The notes under the pieces: generated by a model
Database searches by the model: none
What the model was told of the DNA's origin: nothing
The model's input: only the letters and a program-made list of their open reading frames with translations
Shown: positions 18,303 to 27,245 of the stretch, one piece after another
Layout of the letters: every line of letters starts with the position of its first letter
How positions within the stretch are numbered: the first letter of the stretch is position 1
Made by a program: the position numbers and the translations under genes
DNA from: Candidatus Hydrogenedentota bacterium
GTDB taxonomy: Bacteria; UBA8481; J006
DNA length: 64,000 nucleotides
Assembly (NCBI GenBank): GCA_003697085.1
Contig: RFFU01000002.1
Location: 1 to 64,000 of the forward strand
Direction of reading: 5' to 3'

Positions 18303-19241
18303 ATGAACTATCTCGTAACCGGGGGCGCGGGTTTTATCGGGTCGAATATCGTAAGGCGCCTTCTCGAAGAGGAACATTCCGTAACGGTGCTCGACGATTT
18401 TTCCACGGGATTTCGGAGAAACATCGAACCTTATGCTGATCGGGTCCGCGTTGTCGAAGGCGGGGTCGAGGATGAGGAAGTGGTTGACGAATTGGTAGAA
18501 GGGCTCGATGGAATCTTCCACCAGGCGGCCATCCCCTCGGTCCCCCGATCCATCCGAGACCCGTTGAAGACGCATAGGGCCATCGTTAACGGAAGCCTGG
18601 TTCTTTTCGACAAGGTTCGCCTAAGGAATCCGAAATGTCGAATCGTGATGGCCAGCTCCTCGTCCATTTACGGCGAAGGGGAGGGGCTGCCCAAGGTAGA
18701 GACGATGCGTCCTTTGCCTCTTTCCCCCTACGCGGCGGCGAAATTGGTAACGGAAGAGTACGCCCGTGTCTATGCGGAACTCTACGGCATTTCAATCGTC
18801 GCCCTGCGGTATTTCAACGTTTTCGGGCCGCGGCAGGATCCGAGTTCGGAGTACGCGGCCGTGATACCGAAATTTGTGACGGCCGCCTTGAACGGGGAAA
18901 CGCCGACGGTGTACGGTGACGGTTTGCAGACACGCGATTTCACGTACGTCGAGAACGTTGTTGAGGCGAATCTGGCGGCTATGCACAGTGACCTTTCTTT
19001 TTCAATCATGAACATCGCCGCCGGGGAACAAATCTCACTGTTGGATCTTCTGGATACCTTGGCGGAGATCGTGGGGAGGGAGATCAAGCCGCGGTTCGCT
19101 CCGGCGCGGCCCGGCGACATACGCCATTCGTATGCTTCGATCGAGAAAGCGGGACGCGAGATCGGGTATCGGCCGCGCGTTTCCTTCCGCGAAGGCCTTG
19201 AAAAAACGGTCACCTATTTCCGAGACGGAGAAGCATCGTGA
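18303..19241 (+). CDS. NAD-dependent nucleotide-sugar epimerase (UDP-GlcNAc/UDP-glucose 4-epimerase type)
   Basis: This 312-residue extended SDR has TGGAGFIGSNIVRRLL for NAD binding, the catalytic ASSSSIYGEG and PYAAAKLVTEEY (YxxxK), and ALRYFNVFGPRQDPSSEYAAVIPKF, a segment often seen in WbpP-type UDP-HexNAc 4-epimerases. The exact sugar cannot be settled from sequence. It starts an operon of sugar-nucleotide genes; its last codons overlap the next start (19238-19241). Products would feed glycan assembly by the WecA-like transferase downstream. Confidence 0.85.
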   Translation: MNYLVTGGAGFIGSNIVRRLLEEEHSVTVLDDFSTGFRRNIEPYADRVRVVEGGVEDEEVVDELVEGLDGIFHQAAIPSVPRSIRDPLKTHRAIVNGSLVLFDKVRLRNPKCRIVMASSSSIYGEGEGLPKVETMRPLPLSPYAAAKLVTEEYARVYAELYGISIVALRYFNVFGPRQDPSSEYAAVIPKFVTAALNGETPTVYGDGLQTRDFTYVENVVEANLAAMHSDLSFSIMNIAAGEQISLLDLLDTLAEIVGREIKPRFAPARPGDIRHSYASIEKAGREIGYRPRVSFREGLEKTVTYFRDGEAS

Positions 19242-20197
19242 GGGTTTTGATAACGGGAGGAGCCGGTTTCATCGGCAGTCATCTCGCGGACGTTCACATC
19301 GATCGCGGAGACGAGGTGACGGTTCTCGACGATTTCTCGACGGGACAAGCCGCGAACATCGAGCATCTTGAGACACACCCTCGTTTTCGACTGATTGTGG
19401 GTTCGGTTCTGAACAGAAGTCTTCTCGGGGAAGCGATGGCGGGTTGCGATCGGATCTATCATCTCGCAGCCGCCGTCGGAGTGAAGTACATCATCGATCA
19501 TCCGTTGCACAGTCTGCGCGTCAACATCCTGGGGACCGAGACCGTACTCGATCTCGCCAACGAGCGGAAGATCCCCGTTTATATCGCTTCGACGTCGGAG
19601 GTTTACGGGAAAACAGAGAAGATTCCGTTTTCGGAAGGGGACGATCGAGTATTGGGCTCGACACGAGTGAGCCGGTGGGGATACGCGAACACGAAAGCGA
19701 CGGACGAGTTCCTTTCGCTGGCGTATTACCGAGAAAAGGGTCTTCCCGTGATCATTGGCCGGTTTTTCAACACGGTGGGGCCGAGGCAATCGGGCCGGTA
19801 CGGGATGGTGATTCCTCGTTTCGTCAAGGCGGCCCTTCTGGGTCATCCTCTGACCGTTTTCGGAACGGGCGAACAGACGAGGTGTTTTCTCGACGTGGAA
19901 GATGCGGTTCGCTTTGTTCTTGCTCTTTTTGATTCAGGGAATGCCTTCGGAGACGTCTTCAATATCGGTTCGACGGAACGAATCTCGATTCTGGATCTGG
20001 CCTATAAGGTCAAGGAGATGACGGGAAGTTCTTCGGAGATCGAATTCGTTCCGTACGAGAAGGCGTACGAGCAAGGGTTCGAGGATATGCTGCACCGCGT
20101 ACCGGATATGACGAAATTCGAGAATGCTGTCGGTTTGAAACCGAAGTATTCGCTGGAAGAGATACTCGGACGCGTGATCGAATATTACAGACGATAG
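19238..20197 (+). CDS. NAD-dependent epimerase/dehydratase (extended SDR)
   Basis: This 319-residue extended SDR has [28 protein letters not shown] and WGYANTKATDEF with the YxxxK pair, and IIGRFFNTVGPRQSGRYGMVIPRF. It resembles UDP-glucose epimerase / UDP-glucuronate decarboxylase-like proteins of surface-polysaccharide clusters. The substrate is unassigned. Its GTG start overlaps the stop of the preceding epimerase gene by 4 bases, so the two are translationally coupled and may act in sequence. Confidence 0.8.
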   Translation: MRVLITGGAGFIGSHLADVHIDRGDEVTVLDDFSTGQAANIEHLETHPRFRLIVGSVLNRSLLGEAMAGCDRIYHLAAAVGVKYIIDHPLHSLRVNILGTETVLDLANERKIPVYIASTSEVYGKTEKIPFSEGDDRVLGSTRVSRWGYANTKATDEFLSLAYYREKGLPVIIGRFFNTVGPRQSGRYGMVIPRFVKAALLGHPLTVFGTGEQTRCFLDVEDAVRFVLALFDSGNAFGDVFNIGSTERISILDLAYKVKEMTGSSSEIEFVPYEKAYEQGFEDMLHRVPDMTKFENAVGLKPKYSLEEILGRVIEYYRR

Positions 20198-20209
20198 GAA
20201 GGGGAAGAG

Positions 20210-21535
20210 ATGAGCTCGGGAAAAAGGGTGCGGAGGAAGAAAACGCACCGGGAACGGAGTTTTCAGAAGAAAGTCGTCGGTGTCGTGGGGATGGGATATG
20301 TGGGAGTTCCTCTGGCGGTGACGTTCGGCGAGGCGGGGCATCGGGTTGTCGGGTTTGATATCAATGAACAACGTGTCGGCCGCCTGAACGCTGGAGAGGA
20401 TGTCATTCTTGACGTTCCGCGGGGGGCGGTGAAGAGATTGAGACGCGCGAAACGGTTTCGCGCCACGACAAGATTTTCGGCGGTAAGGGAGTGTGACGCC
20501 GTCATCTTTTGTGTCCCGACTCCGTTGGATGAGCATAAGCAGCCGGATCTCGGACCGGTGAAAAGTGCGGTGGAGGCGGTGGTTCCCTTCCTGCGCCGGG
20601 GGCAGGTTTTGGTCTTGGAGTCCACGACGTTTCCAGGGACGACGACGGAGATCATCAAGCCGCGCATTGAGCGGGCCGGCTGGAGGATCGGAAGGGATAT
20701 TTTCCTCGGTTTTTCCCCCGAGCGGGTGGACCCGGGAAATCCGCGTTTTCACACGAAAAACACTCCGAAGATCATTTCGGGGGTTACGGCGGAATGTCTC
20801 CGGCGGGTACGGGCCTTGTATTCCGGAGTCGTGGAAAAATTGGTGGAGGTATCCCGTCCCGAGGCGGCGGAGATGGCGAAACTCCTCGAGAATATCTTTC
20901 GGAATGTGAATATCGCCTTGGTGAACGAACTGATGCTCCTTTGTGATCGTATGGGGCTCGATATTTGGGAAGTCATCGACGCGGCGGGGACGAAACCCTT
21001 CGGATTTATGCCGTTTTACCCGGGGCCGGGTGTAGGCGGTCACTGTATTCCGATCGATCCGTTTTATCTTTCGTGGAAGGCGCGGGAATACGATTTCTTT
21101 ACGGATTTCATAATCCTTTCGGCGGAGGTGAACGACAACATACCGTATTTCGTGGTGGAAAAGACGGTTCGGGAGGCGAACGCGCGGCTGGGGGTCGCGA
21201 TCAGGGGCTTGAGGGTTTTGGTGATCGGCGTGGCCTTCAAACCGAACATAGACGATCCCCGGAATTCACCCGCCGAGAAGATCATCGCGGGACTCGGGAA
21301 ACGGGGAGCGCGGGTCTCGTATCACGATCCCTACGTGCCGCTTTTTCGGGTCGGGGAGAAGACGTTCCGTTCCGTTTCCTTGGCGTCCCGGACGGCTCGC
21401 GAGGCGGACGTGGTGATTATTCACACGAATCATGCCGGAATCGACTGGCGGGAGATCGCGCGGAGAGCGCCCTTGGTGATCGACACGCGCAACGCGACGA
21501 AGGGCCTGCGCCGCCGAAACATCGTGAGGATTTGA
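20210..21535 (+). CDS. Nucleotide-sugar dehydrogenase (UDP-HexNAc 6-dehydrogenase type)
   Basis: This 441-residue enzyme carries the Rossmann motif GMGYVGVPLAVTFGEAGH after a basic 20-residue N-terminal tail, the PTPLDEHKQPDL segment, the catalytic Cys in GPGVGGHCIPIDPFYL, and FKPNIDDPRNSPAEKI. PLDEHKQPDL and GGHCIPIDP place it with WbpA/TviB/WecC dehydrogenases that make uronic acids from UDP-HexNAc, rather than with UDP-glucose dehydrogenase at 13.5 kb. It follows the two epimerases by 12 bases with GGAAGGGGAAGAG as ribosome binding site. Confidence 0.87.
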   Translation: MSSGKRVRRKKTHRERSFQKKVVGVVGMGYVGVPLAVTFGEAGHRVVGFDINEQRVGRLNAGEDVILDVPRGAVKRLRRAKRFRATTRFSAVRECDAVIFCVPTPLDEHKQPDLGPVKSAVEAVVPFLRRGQVLVLESTTFPGTTTEIIKPRIERAGWRIGRDIFLGFSPERVDPGNPRFHTKNTPKIISGVTAECLRRVRALYSGVVEKLVEVSRPEAAEMAKLLENIFRNVNIALVNELMLLCDRMGLDIWEVIDAAGTKPFGFMPFYPGPGVGGHCIPIDPFYLSWKAREYDFFTDFIILSAEVNDNIPYFVVEKTVREANARLGVAIRGLRVLVIGVAFKPNIDDPRNSPAEKIIAGLGKRGARVSYHDPYVPLFRVGEKTFRSVSLASRTAREADVVIIHTNHAGIDWREIARRAPLVIDTRNATKGLRRRNIVRI

Positions 21536-21606
21536 AAATGTCGTGTCGGAGGGGCGTCTCGATAATGACCGCTCGATCATCATAAGAGTACCAAGAGAAG
21601 ATCACG

Positions 21607-22698
21607 ATGAGCGAAATCTTGATGGTTGCCGTCGCAGCGCTTTTGGTTTCCACGGTGATTTCCGCGGCCGCCGTTCCGCTGGCTTCTTCCCTTGCAACGC
21701 GTTTCGGGATCGTCGATCGACCCAACGCCCGCAAGGTCCACACGGTCCCGACTCCGATGTTGGGCGGTCTGGCGGTGCTGCTGGGATATCTCGTCGCGGC
21801 TCTCGGAGCCTACACCTGGGCGATGGGGGCTCACTGGGAGAAATTTCGTCCCTTTCAAGGAATTCTTCTGGGCAGCCTGTTCATCTTTCTCATCGGTGTC
21901 TACGATGATGTCCGCGGTGTGTCCCCTCGAGGAAAACTTGTGGGACAATTATTGGCGGCTCTTCTTCTGATCGGATTCGAGATACGACTCAGCCTCTTTC
22001 TTCAGCAAAATTTTCTGACCACCTTGATCACGATCCTCTGGATCGTCGGGATCATCAATTCCTTCAACCTTCTCGATAATATGAACGGGTTGTCGGCGGG
22101 AGTCGGGACGATCGCGGCCGTTACGTTTGCCTGGATTGCGTACAATCAAGAGGATTTTCTTGTCCTCATCATCGCTGCTTCGCTTGCCGGGGCTCTTTTG
22201 GGATTTCTTCCGTACAATTTTCCGAAAGGGAGGATTTTTTTGGGCGACGGCGGGTCGCTTTTGATCGGATTCGTTCTTGCGGCGGTTTCCGTTCAGGGAA
22301 TCTATCTGGCGAAAACGAAATTGACACATCTGCCGGTCATTACACCGGTGCTCGTTCTCGGCGTTCCTCTCTTTGATACGTTTTCAGTAATGGCGATCCG
22401 TTTTGCGCGAGGATTACCGATCTTCAAGGCCGATAAAAACCACTTCTCTCATCGCCTCGTCGATCTTGGAATGACCCAAAAGCAGGCGGTTCTTCTGATC
22501 TACCTCGTCTCCATCGCGGTCTCGATCCCCGCCGTGCTTCTCTCCCACGTCACGCTTAACGACGCTTTGCTCCTTCTGCTTCAGGAAGCCATCCTGTTCT
22601 TCATTATCGCCGCGCTGATGCGGTACGGGATGGTGCGCGCGGAAAGCCGCTCTCTCGGCGAACCGGAACCGAACCACTCGGGAGACAGGAGCCGGTGA
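21607..22698 (+). CDS. WecA/TagO-like polyprenyl-phosphate sugar-1-phosphate transferase
   Basis: This 363-residue integral membrane protein of the MraY/WecA family shows the conserved cytoplasmic loops: NARKVHTVPTPMLGG, GVYDDVRGVSPRGKL, FNLLDNMNGLSAGV, RIFLGDGGSLLIGF, and the His-containing loop FKADKNHFSHRLVDLG. It transfers a HexNAc-1-phosphate (or similar) to undecaprenyl phosphate to start glycan assembly. It is coupled to the downstream prenyltransferase gene by an overlap at 22695-22698. Sugar specificity is not readable. Confidence 0.9.
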   Translation: MSEILMVAVAALLVSTVISAAAVPLASSLATRFGIVDRPNARKVHTVPTPMLGGLAVLLGYLVAALGAYTWAMGAHWEKFRPFQGILLGSLFIFLIGVYDDVRGVSPRGKLVGQLLAALLLIGFEIRLSLFLQQNFLTTLITILWIVGIINSFNLLDNMNGLSAGVGTIAAVTFAWIAYNQEDFLVLIIAASLAGALLGFLPYNFPKGRIFLGDGGSLLIGFVLAAVSVQGIYLAKTKLTHLPVITPVLVLGVPLFDTFSVMAIRFARGLPIFKADKNHFSHRLVDLGMTQKQAVLLIYLVSIAVSIPAVLLSHVTLNDALLLLLQEAILFFIIAALMRYGMVRAESRSLGEPEPNHSGDRSR

Positions 22699-23615
22699 CG
22701 CCGGTGCGTTGCTGGTTTGATTTGATCAGGGTCCGCCAATGGACGAAAAATCTCCTTGTTTTTGTTCCGCTCTTTTTTGCGGGGCGTTTTCTCGAGAAGG
22801 AGGCGATCCTTTCGGAGATTCTGCTCTTCTTTCTCTTCAGTCTGCTTTCGAGCGGAGTGTACATCATCAATGATCTTCATGATCTCGAAAGAGACCGCCG
22901 CCATCCGCTGAAACGTCGTCGTCCCTTGGTGCGAGGATCAATTTCCCCGGCGGCAGCCGCCGGGGCGGCCTTTTTTTTCATCCTCTTCTCCTGTGGAATC
23001 GCGATTTCGCTTCTTCCTCCCGGGACCATCGTTCTTTTGGCTTCCTATCTTCTCCTACAGGTGCTCTACAATCTCCTGTTTCGGGAGCGCGCGGGAGCGG
23101 ACGTGATCGTGATCGGCCTCGGCTTCGTCCTTCGGGCCGCGGCCGGTGCCGTCACGATCGGCGTACCCGCTTCCGCCTGGTTGATCCTCTGTACCTTCTT
23201 CGGTGCCGTACGGCTGGCTCTGGGGAAGCGACAGGCGGAACTTTTTGGAGGAAAAACCGGTTTTCGTCCTGGCTGGGAAAGTGTCTCACCACAAACACTC
23301 CATCTCTCCGGAGCCCTTTCGAGTGCCGTGCTGCTCTTCAGTTATCTCTCCTATTGCATCTTTTCCGCGACGGCCCGCAGGATCGGCATTCTCGACCTCG
23401 GGCGATTGTTGAGCGATTTTCCACCCTTTCTGCTTGCCGTTCCACCGGCCTTCTTCGGAGTACTCCGGTATGAAATCCTGGCTGCTTCCGGACGAGCGGG
23501 AGAACCGGAGGCTTTGATCTTTCGGGATGCGGAACTCTTCGGGGCTCTCTTCGTCTGGATTCTGATCAATCTCGTTGTTTTGGCTCTCACTTGGTCCGGG
23601 GGGATCGGGCGATGA
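22695..23615 (+). CDS. UbiA-family polyprenyl-phosphate phosphoribosyltransferase-like protein
   Basis: This 306-residue membrane protein begins FDLIRVRQWTKNLLVFVPLFFAG, typical of decaprenyl-phosphate phosphoribosyltransferases (Rv3806c type). The Mg2+/substrate motif is NDLHDLERDRRHPLKRRRPL (NDxxDxxxD), followed by about nine hydrophobic helices. That family adds 5-phosphoribose to polyprenyl phosphate, the step before DprE1/DprE2. With the DprE1/E2 genes at 1.9-4 kb it would complete a polyprenyl-phosphoryl-arabinose route apart from the 5-phosphatase, which was not found. Its stop overlaps a tiny ATGA-started frame. Confidence 0.82.
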   Translation: MTPVRCWFDLIRVRQWTKNLLVFVPLFFAGRFLEKEAILSEILLFFLFSLLSSGVYIINDLHDLERDRRHPLKRRRPLVRGSISPAAAAGAAFFFILFSCGIAISLLPPGTIVLLASYLLLQVLYNLLFRERAGADVIVIGLGFVLRAAAGAVTIGVPASAWLILCTFFGAVRLALGKRQAELFGGKTGFRPGWESVSPQTLHLSGALSSAVLLFSYLSYCIFSATARRIGILDLGRLLSDFPPFLLAVPPAFFGVLRYEILAASGRAGEPEALIFRDAELFGALFVWILINLVVLALTWSGGIGR

Positions 23616-23676
23616 GGAATGGCGAAGACGCGGGGCGGGAATACGGCCTAGAAGACGATCCAAGCGGGGAAAGATC

Positions 23677-24771
23677 GTGAAGGCGAGCGGAAGGAGAAGA
23701 ACATGGACGGATCCACGCGTTCTTCTCGGTATCGCGATTTCGCTAATTGCGATCTGGTGGACGTTTCGCGATGCCGATTTTTCTGCAGTGGGAGGAGAAC
23801 TGGCGCACCTGCGATGGAGATTTCTTTTTGGTGCCTTTCCGCTTTATTTCCTCTCCCTTCTTCTTCGCGGTTATCGCTGGACCTACTTTATCCCTCGCGA
23901 CAATTCCTCCCTCAGGAATCGGTACAACGCCTGCGTGATCGGATTTCTCGCAACCAACCTTTTTCCACTGCGCGTGGGCGAAATCGTGAGGGCTTTTGTT
24001 TTCGCGCGCAGAAGCGGCCGGAGGCTCATCGAGATTCTTGCGACGATCGTGACGGAGCGCATCTTCGACCTTATTTCGCTTCTGATTCTGGCGATCGTCA
24101 GTTTTCCGTTCATTCCGCTGGACCGGATCGCCGCGGAGCTCGGAGCCGATTCCCTCTTCGCGCTCGGCAGAGGTCGGTTGATGGGCTTTGCGGCGGCTTT
24201 GGCTGGCGGCCTGTTGATTGCGTTTATTCTTTTTTGTCTCTTTGGTCGGAGCGTTTTGACATTTCTTCTGGCCCGCCTCCATTGGGAAGGAGGGCGGTTG
24301 GCTCGGTTCCTCAATACGCTTCTCGATGGGCTCGAAACGCCGGTCAAAGAACGGACGCTCTTCAAGGTTCTTCTTTGGAGTGTCGGGATTTGGTTCCTAA
24401 TCTGTCTCACGTATTGGGTGACACTATACTCCGTTCCCGTACCGGTACACGGCTCCTTGGCCCAAATCGTGGGGTTATCCGGCGCGATTTTTATGCAGGT
24501 CGTCATCTGCGCCGGCATCGCCCTTCCCTCCGCTCCCGGTTTCATCGGTGTCTGGCATGCGGCGACCCGTGTCGCCTTCATTCCGTTTCTCGATTCCGCG
24601 CCCGACCTCGAGAGTAAGATCCTCGCTTATGCGGTCGTTGCCCACCTCTATTCTTATCTTCTCACGATTGCCTGCGGATTGGAGGCGTTCGTCAACGAGG
24701 GAATGCGATGGAGCGAGATGCGGGACGTGAGTGAGGGAGGCGACGAAGGAGACGGGGGAGAGCGGAGATGA
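23677..24771 (+). CDS. Lysylphosphatidylglycerol-synthase-type membrane protein (UPF0104, flippase-like)
   Basis: This protein of about 364 residues has about eight membrane helices and the LPG_synthase_TM family pattern: RWRFLFGAFPLYFLSLLLRG, LFPLRVGEIVRAFVFARRSG, TERIFDLISL and SAPGFIGVWHAA. Family members lack the aminoacyl-transfer domain and are suspected of moving lipids or lipid-linked sugars across the membrane, which fits its place after the WecA- and UbiA-type genes. The GTG at 23677 has GGGGAAAG upstream and overlaps the stop of a 22-codon frame; extension to 23575 would overlap the upstream gene. Confidence 0.8.
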   Translation: MKASGRRRTWTDPRVLLGIAISLIAIWWTFRDADFSAVGGELAHLRWRFLFGAFPLYFLSLLLRGYRWTYFIPRDNSSLRNRYNACVIGFLATNLFPLRVGEIVRAFVFARRSGRRLIEILATIVTERIFDLISLLILAIVSFPFIPLDRIAAELGADSLFALGRGRLMGFAAALAGGLLIAFILFCLFGRSVLTFLLARLHWEGGRLARFLNTLLDGLETPVKERTLFKVLLWSVGIWFLICLTYWVTLYSVPVPVHGSLAQIVGLSGAIFMQVVICAGIALPSAPGFIGVWHAATRVAFIPFLDSAPDLESKILAYAVVAHLYSYLLTIACGLEAFVNEGMRWSEMRDVSEGGDEGDGGERR

Positions 24772-25520
24772 AGATCAGCACCGTCTCGGTTTCCGTTCCC
24801 GTATCGGGGCTCCAGAGGAGGGTCTCGATCGGGTTTGCTTCGGATTTCCACATTCGCCGGAAGAAAGAGATCCCCGCGATCATCGAGGCGCTGGAACGCC
24901 TAGACACGGATTGCCTGCTTCTGGGAGGGGATTACTGCGAAGAGGCCGATCTGGTGGAGCCGTTTTTCGCCGAGGTGACGGAATTGAAGCGCCGGGCCTT
25001 CGCCGTCTGGGGGAACAACGATCTTCCCTTCGAGAGGGAGTTGTTGCGGGCCGGACGGCGGTGGAGAGAGGATGATCCGGAGGAGGGAAGGGTTTGCTGG
25101 CTTTTCGACGACCTTCTTCGGCGCGAGGGCTATTTCTTGGCTGGTCTGTCGCATCTGAAGCGGCCCGATCTTCCTGAAAACCGGCTCGTTTTTTCTCAAC
25201 GCCCCTTACTGATTCTTGCTCATACTCCCGACGCGATTCTTCGCCTCAGCAAGACGGAGGACGTGACGCTGTTGGCCGGGCATTCGCATGGAGGTCAAGT
25301 GCGGCTTCCGTTTGTTCCTTGGTGGTGGTCTCACACGAAACTCGGGTATCGCCATGGGGAAGGTCTGTCGCGTAGGGGAAGAAATGTACTTTTCGTGGGA
25401 AGAGGAATCGGGTGTTCGATGTTCGAGATTCGAAATGTTCCGCGTGAGGTGTATCGGATCACGCTGGTGCCGGAGGGGGAATGGGAGAGGGACGGGAAGG
25501 GAGACGGAGGCGGAAGTTGA
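24768..25520 (+). CDS. Calcineurin-like metallophosphoesterase (YkuE type)
   Basis: This 250-residue protein has the two-metal phosphoesterase motifs: ASDFHIRR (DxH), LLLGGDYCE (GDx), WGNNDLPF (GNND), ILAHTPD and AGHSHGGQVRLP (GHxH). It resembles YkuE/LpxG-like enzymes that act on lipid-linked or nucleotide substrates at the membrane; the substrate is not determined. Its ATG overlaps the stop of the flippase-like gene (ATGA at 24768-24771) and its own stop overlaps the next start, so it belongs to the same transcriptional unit. Confidence 0.85.
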   Translation: MKISTVSVSVPVSGLQRRVSIGFASDFHIRRKKEIPAIIEALERLDTDCLLLGGDYCEEADLVEPFFAEVTELKRRAFAVWGNNDLPFERELLRAGRRWREDDPEEGRVCWLFDDLLRREGYFLAGLSHLKRPDLPENRLVFSQRPLLILAHTPDAILRLSKTEDVTLLAGHSHGGQVRLPFVPWWWSHTKLGYRHGEGLSRRGRNVLFVGRGIGCSMFEIRNVPREVYRITLVPEGEWERDGKGDGGGS

Positions 25521-26350
25521 GGAGCGGCAAATCCATTTCGGTAGGGGATGTTCTCGAATTCCTCAACGAGATCTATCCGCCGTCGTTTGCGATGGAGGGA
25601 GACCATTGCGGTCTGTTGTGCGGACGTCGTCGCGTGCCCGTCGGAAGTATCTTAGTCGTTCTCGATCCCGATAGGCGGGCCTTCGCCGAAGCGCGTTCCG
25701 CAGGAGCCGATCTGCTGATCTCTCACCATCCGCCGTGGGCTCCGGGGCGGATTCCCCCAGGTGGCAGAACGCGTCTTCGCGCCGAGCGGGTTCCGCTGAT
25801 CACCGCTCACACAAACGCGGATTTCGCTCCGGGAGGTTTATGCGATCTCCTGGCGGAAGATTTGGGATTGGAGCGGATCCGCCCGCTGATGCAGTGGCAA
25901 GGGCTTCCCGTAGGGAGGGTGGGATTGGTCCGCCCCCCGCGAAGTTGGAGGTTGTTTCGAGGGCGAATCGAACGTTCGAGCGATGATCTTCTTCGGGTTT
26001 CGGGGGTCTTGCCAGCAAAAGTTGGGAAGGTTGCGCTTTGCAGCGGAGCCGGCGGCGATCTCATTCCGGCCGCCTTCAAGGCGGGGGCGGATCTTTTCGT
26101 GACGGGAGACATCAAATATCATTCCGCGCGCAGCGTCTTGGAATTGGCGCGAGGAAGACGAAAGGGATTCGCCGTTGTCGATGCCGGGCATTTTGGAACG
26201 GAGAAGCGATTTATCGAGGCGACGGCGAAGCGTCTGGCGCGTGCCTTTCCGGGGTTGAGAATTCGCCGGTGGGTGGATCGGCGGCCATTCGAACCGTTGG
26301 GGGGCGCCTGGAGTCGGTGTCGGGGAAGGCGAGAGGAGAGCGGGCGATGA
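25517..26350 (+). CDS. Nif3/YbgI (DUF34) dinuclear metal protein
   Basis: This 277-residue protein has the Nif3 pattern: VGDVLEFLNEIYPPSFA, ISHHPPW (metal His pair), ITAHTNADFAPGG, then near the C-terminus CSGAGGDLIPAAFKAGADL, VTGDIKYHSA and VDAGHFGTEKRFIEA. The family forms a toroidal hexamer with two metals per subunit, often linked to GTP cyclohydrolase-like or repair roles. TTG at 25517 overlaps the preceding stop (TTGA), which supports this start over an ATG at 25481 inside the previous gene. Confidence 0.88.
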   Translation: MRSGKSISVGDVLEFLNEIYPPSFAMEGDHCGLLCGRRRVPVGSILVVLDPDRRAFAEARSAGADLLISHHPPWAPGRIPPGGRTRLRAERVPLITAHTNADFAPGGLCDLLAEDLGLERIRPLMQWQGLPVGRVGLVRPPRSWRLFRGRIERSSDDLLRVSGVLPAKVGKVALCSGAGGDLIPAAFKAGADLFVTGDIKYHSARSVLELARGRRKGFAVVDAGHFGTEKRFIEATAKRLARAFPGLRIRRWVDRRPFEPLGGAWSRCRGRREESGR

Positions 26351-27084
26351 GCGAGGAAGAAGCAGGAGCGAAGACGCCGTCGGCCGCGGCATTATCGGAA
26401 ATTGCCAGGATTGATCGGGAGATTCGAGATTTGCGAAGGCGGCTTGAGCCTTTCGAAACACGGTTTCGGGCGGAGAAGGAGCGATGGGAGAAGGAGAATG
26501 AGGCTTGGAGGTCCGCGAAAAAAGCGCTGGAAGAAGCACGGCTCGAGGAGCGCGCCCTGGAGAGGGAACTTTCCGAATGGGAGGAAAAGCGGAATCGCGA
26601 GGAAGCGCGTTATCGTGCGGTGAAGACGGAGTCGGCGGCGAAGGCGGCCGAAAAGGAACTGGGTTTTATTATCGAGAAGATATCGGAAATCGAGGAACGT
26701 GCTTTCGAGGCTCTGGAGTGCGTGGAGCGTTTTGAGAAGGAAGCGGATGCGTTGGAGACGCGCGTGAAGGATCTGGAGGCGAGGTGGCGGAAGACAGGAG
26801 AGGAATTGGAGGCCGAAACGTCGAGAAAGAGGGAGATCGAAGAGGATTTTGTGAGAGAGCGGGACGAATTGTTGGAGAAGTTGCCGGCGGAATGGAGCAG
26901 ACGATATCGGACTCTTGTAACGTCAGGCCGAGTCGAGGATCCGGTTCTGGAAGTCGAGGATACGGGAAGTGGCTGTCCGGGATGCGGTGGAAGGTTATTG
27001 CCGAAGGAGCGGACGGCGTTGGCGGCGGGGCGCCCCGAGTTATGTCGTGAATGTGGAAGAATCCTGATTTCGGTGTTGCGGTAG
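26347..27084 (+). CDS. Zinc-ribbon coiled-coil protein (CT398/YacK-like, C4-type)
   Basis: This 245-residue protein is a long helical hairpin, rich in Glu, Arg and Lys from about residue 15 to 190, followed by a C4 zinc ribbon (CPGCGGR ... CRECGR). This layout is the CT398/Cdsz family, often encoded next to Nif3 as here. Its ATG overlaps the Nif3 stop (ATGA). Proposed roles in the family include RNA or RNase binding and secretion chaperoning; none can be assigned here. Confidence 0.85.
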   Translation: MSEEEAGAKTPSAAALSEIARIDREIRDLRRRLEPFETRFRAEKERWEKENEAWRSAKKALEEARLEERALERELSEWEEKRNREEARYRAVKTESAAKAAEKELGFIIEKISEIEERAFEALECVERFEKEADALETRVKDLEARWRKTGEELEAETSRKREIEEDFVRERDELLEKLPAEWSRRYRTLVTSGRVEDPVLEVEDTGSGCPGCGGRLLPKERTALAAGRPELCRECGRILISVLR

Positions 27085-27151
27085 GCTGGTCGCCGGAATT
27101 TTCAAAGAGGAAGGAAGCGCGGATTCTCGAAAGCTCGAGCCGTTCTTTCGG

Positions 27152-27179
27152 TTGACAAGAGCGGATCGGCGGCTATGCT
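27152..27179 (+). promoter_or_regulatory. sigma70-type promoter upstream of the pyrophosphatase gene
   Basis: Consensus TTGACA (27152-27157), a 16-base spacer, then TATGCT (27174-27179). The predicted start of transcription leaves a leader of about 60 bases before the gene. Confidence 0.65.
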
Positions 27180-27245
27180 CTCGCGGTTACGTTGCCTTCC
27201 GGCGACCTACCGAGAATGTGAAATAAAACTACTCCTGAGGAAGAG

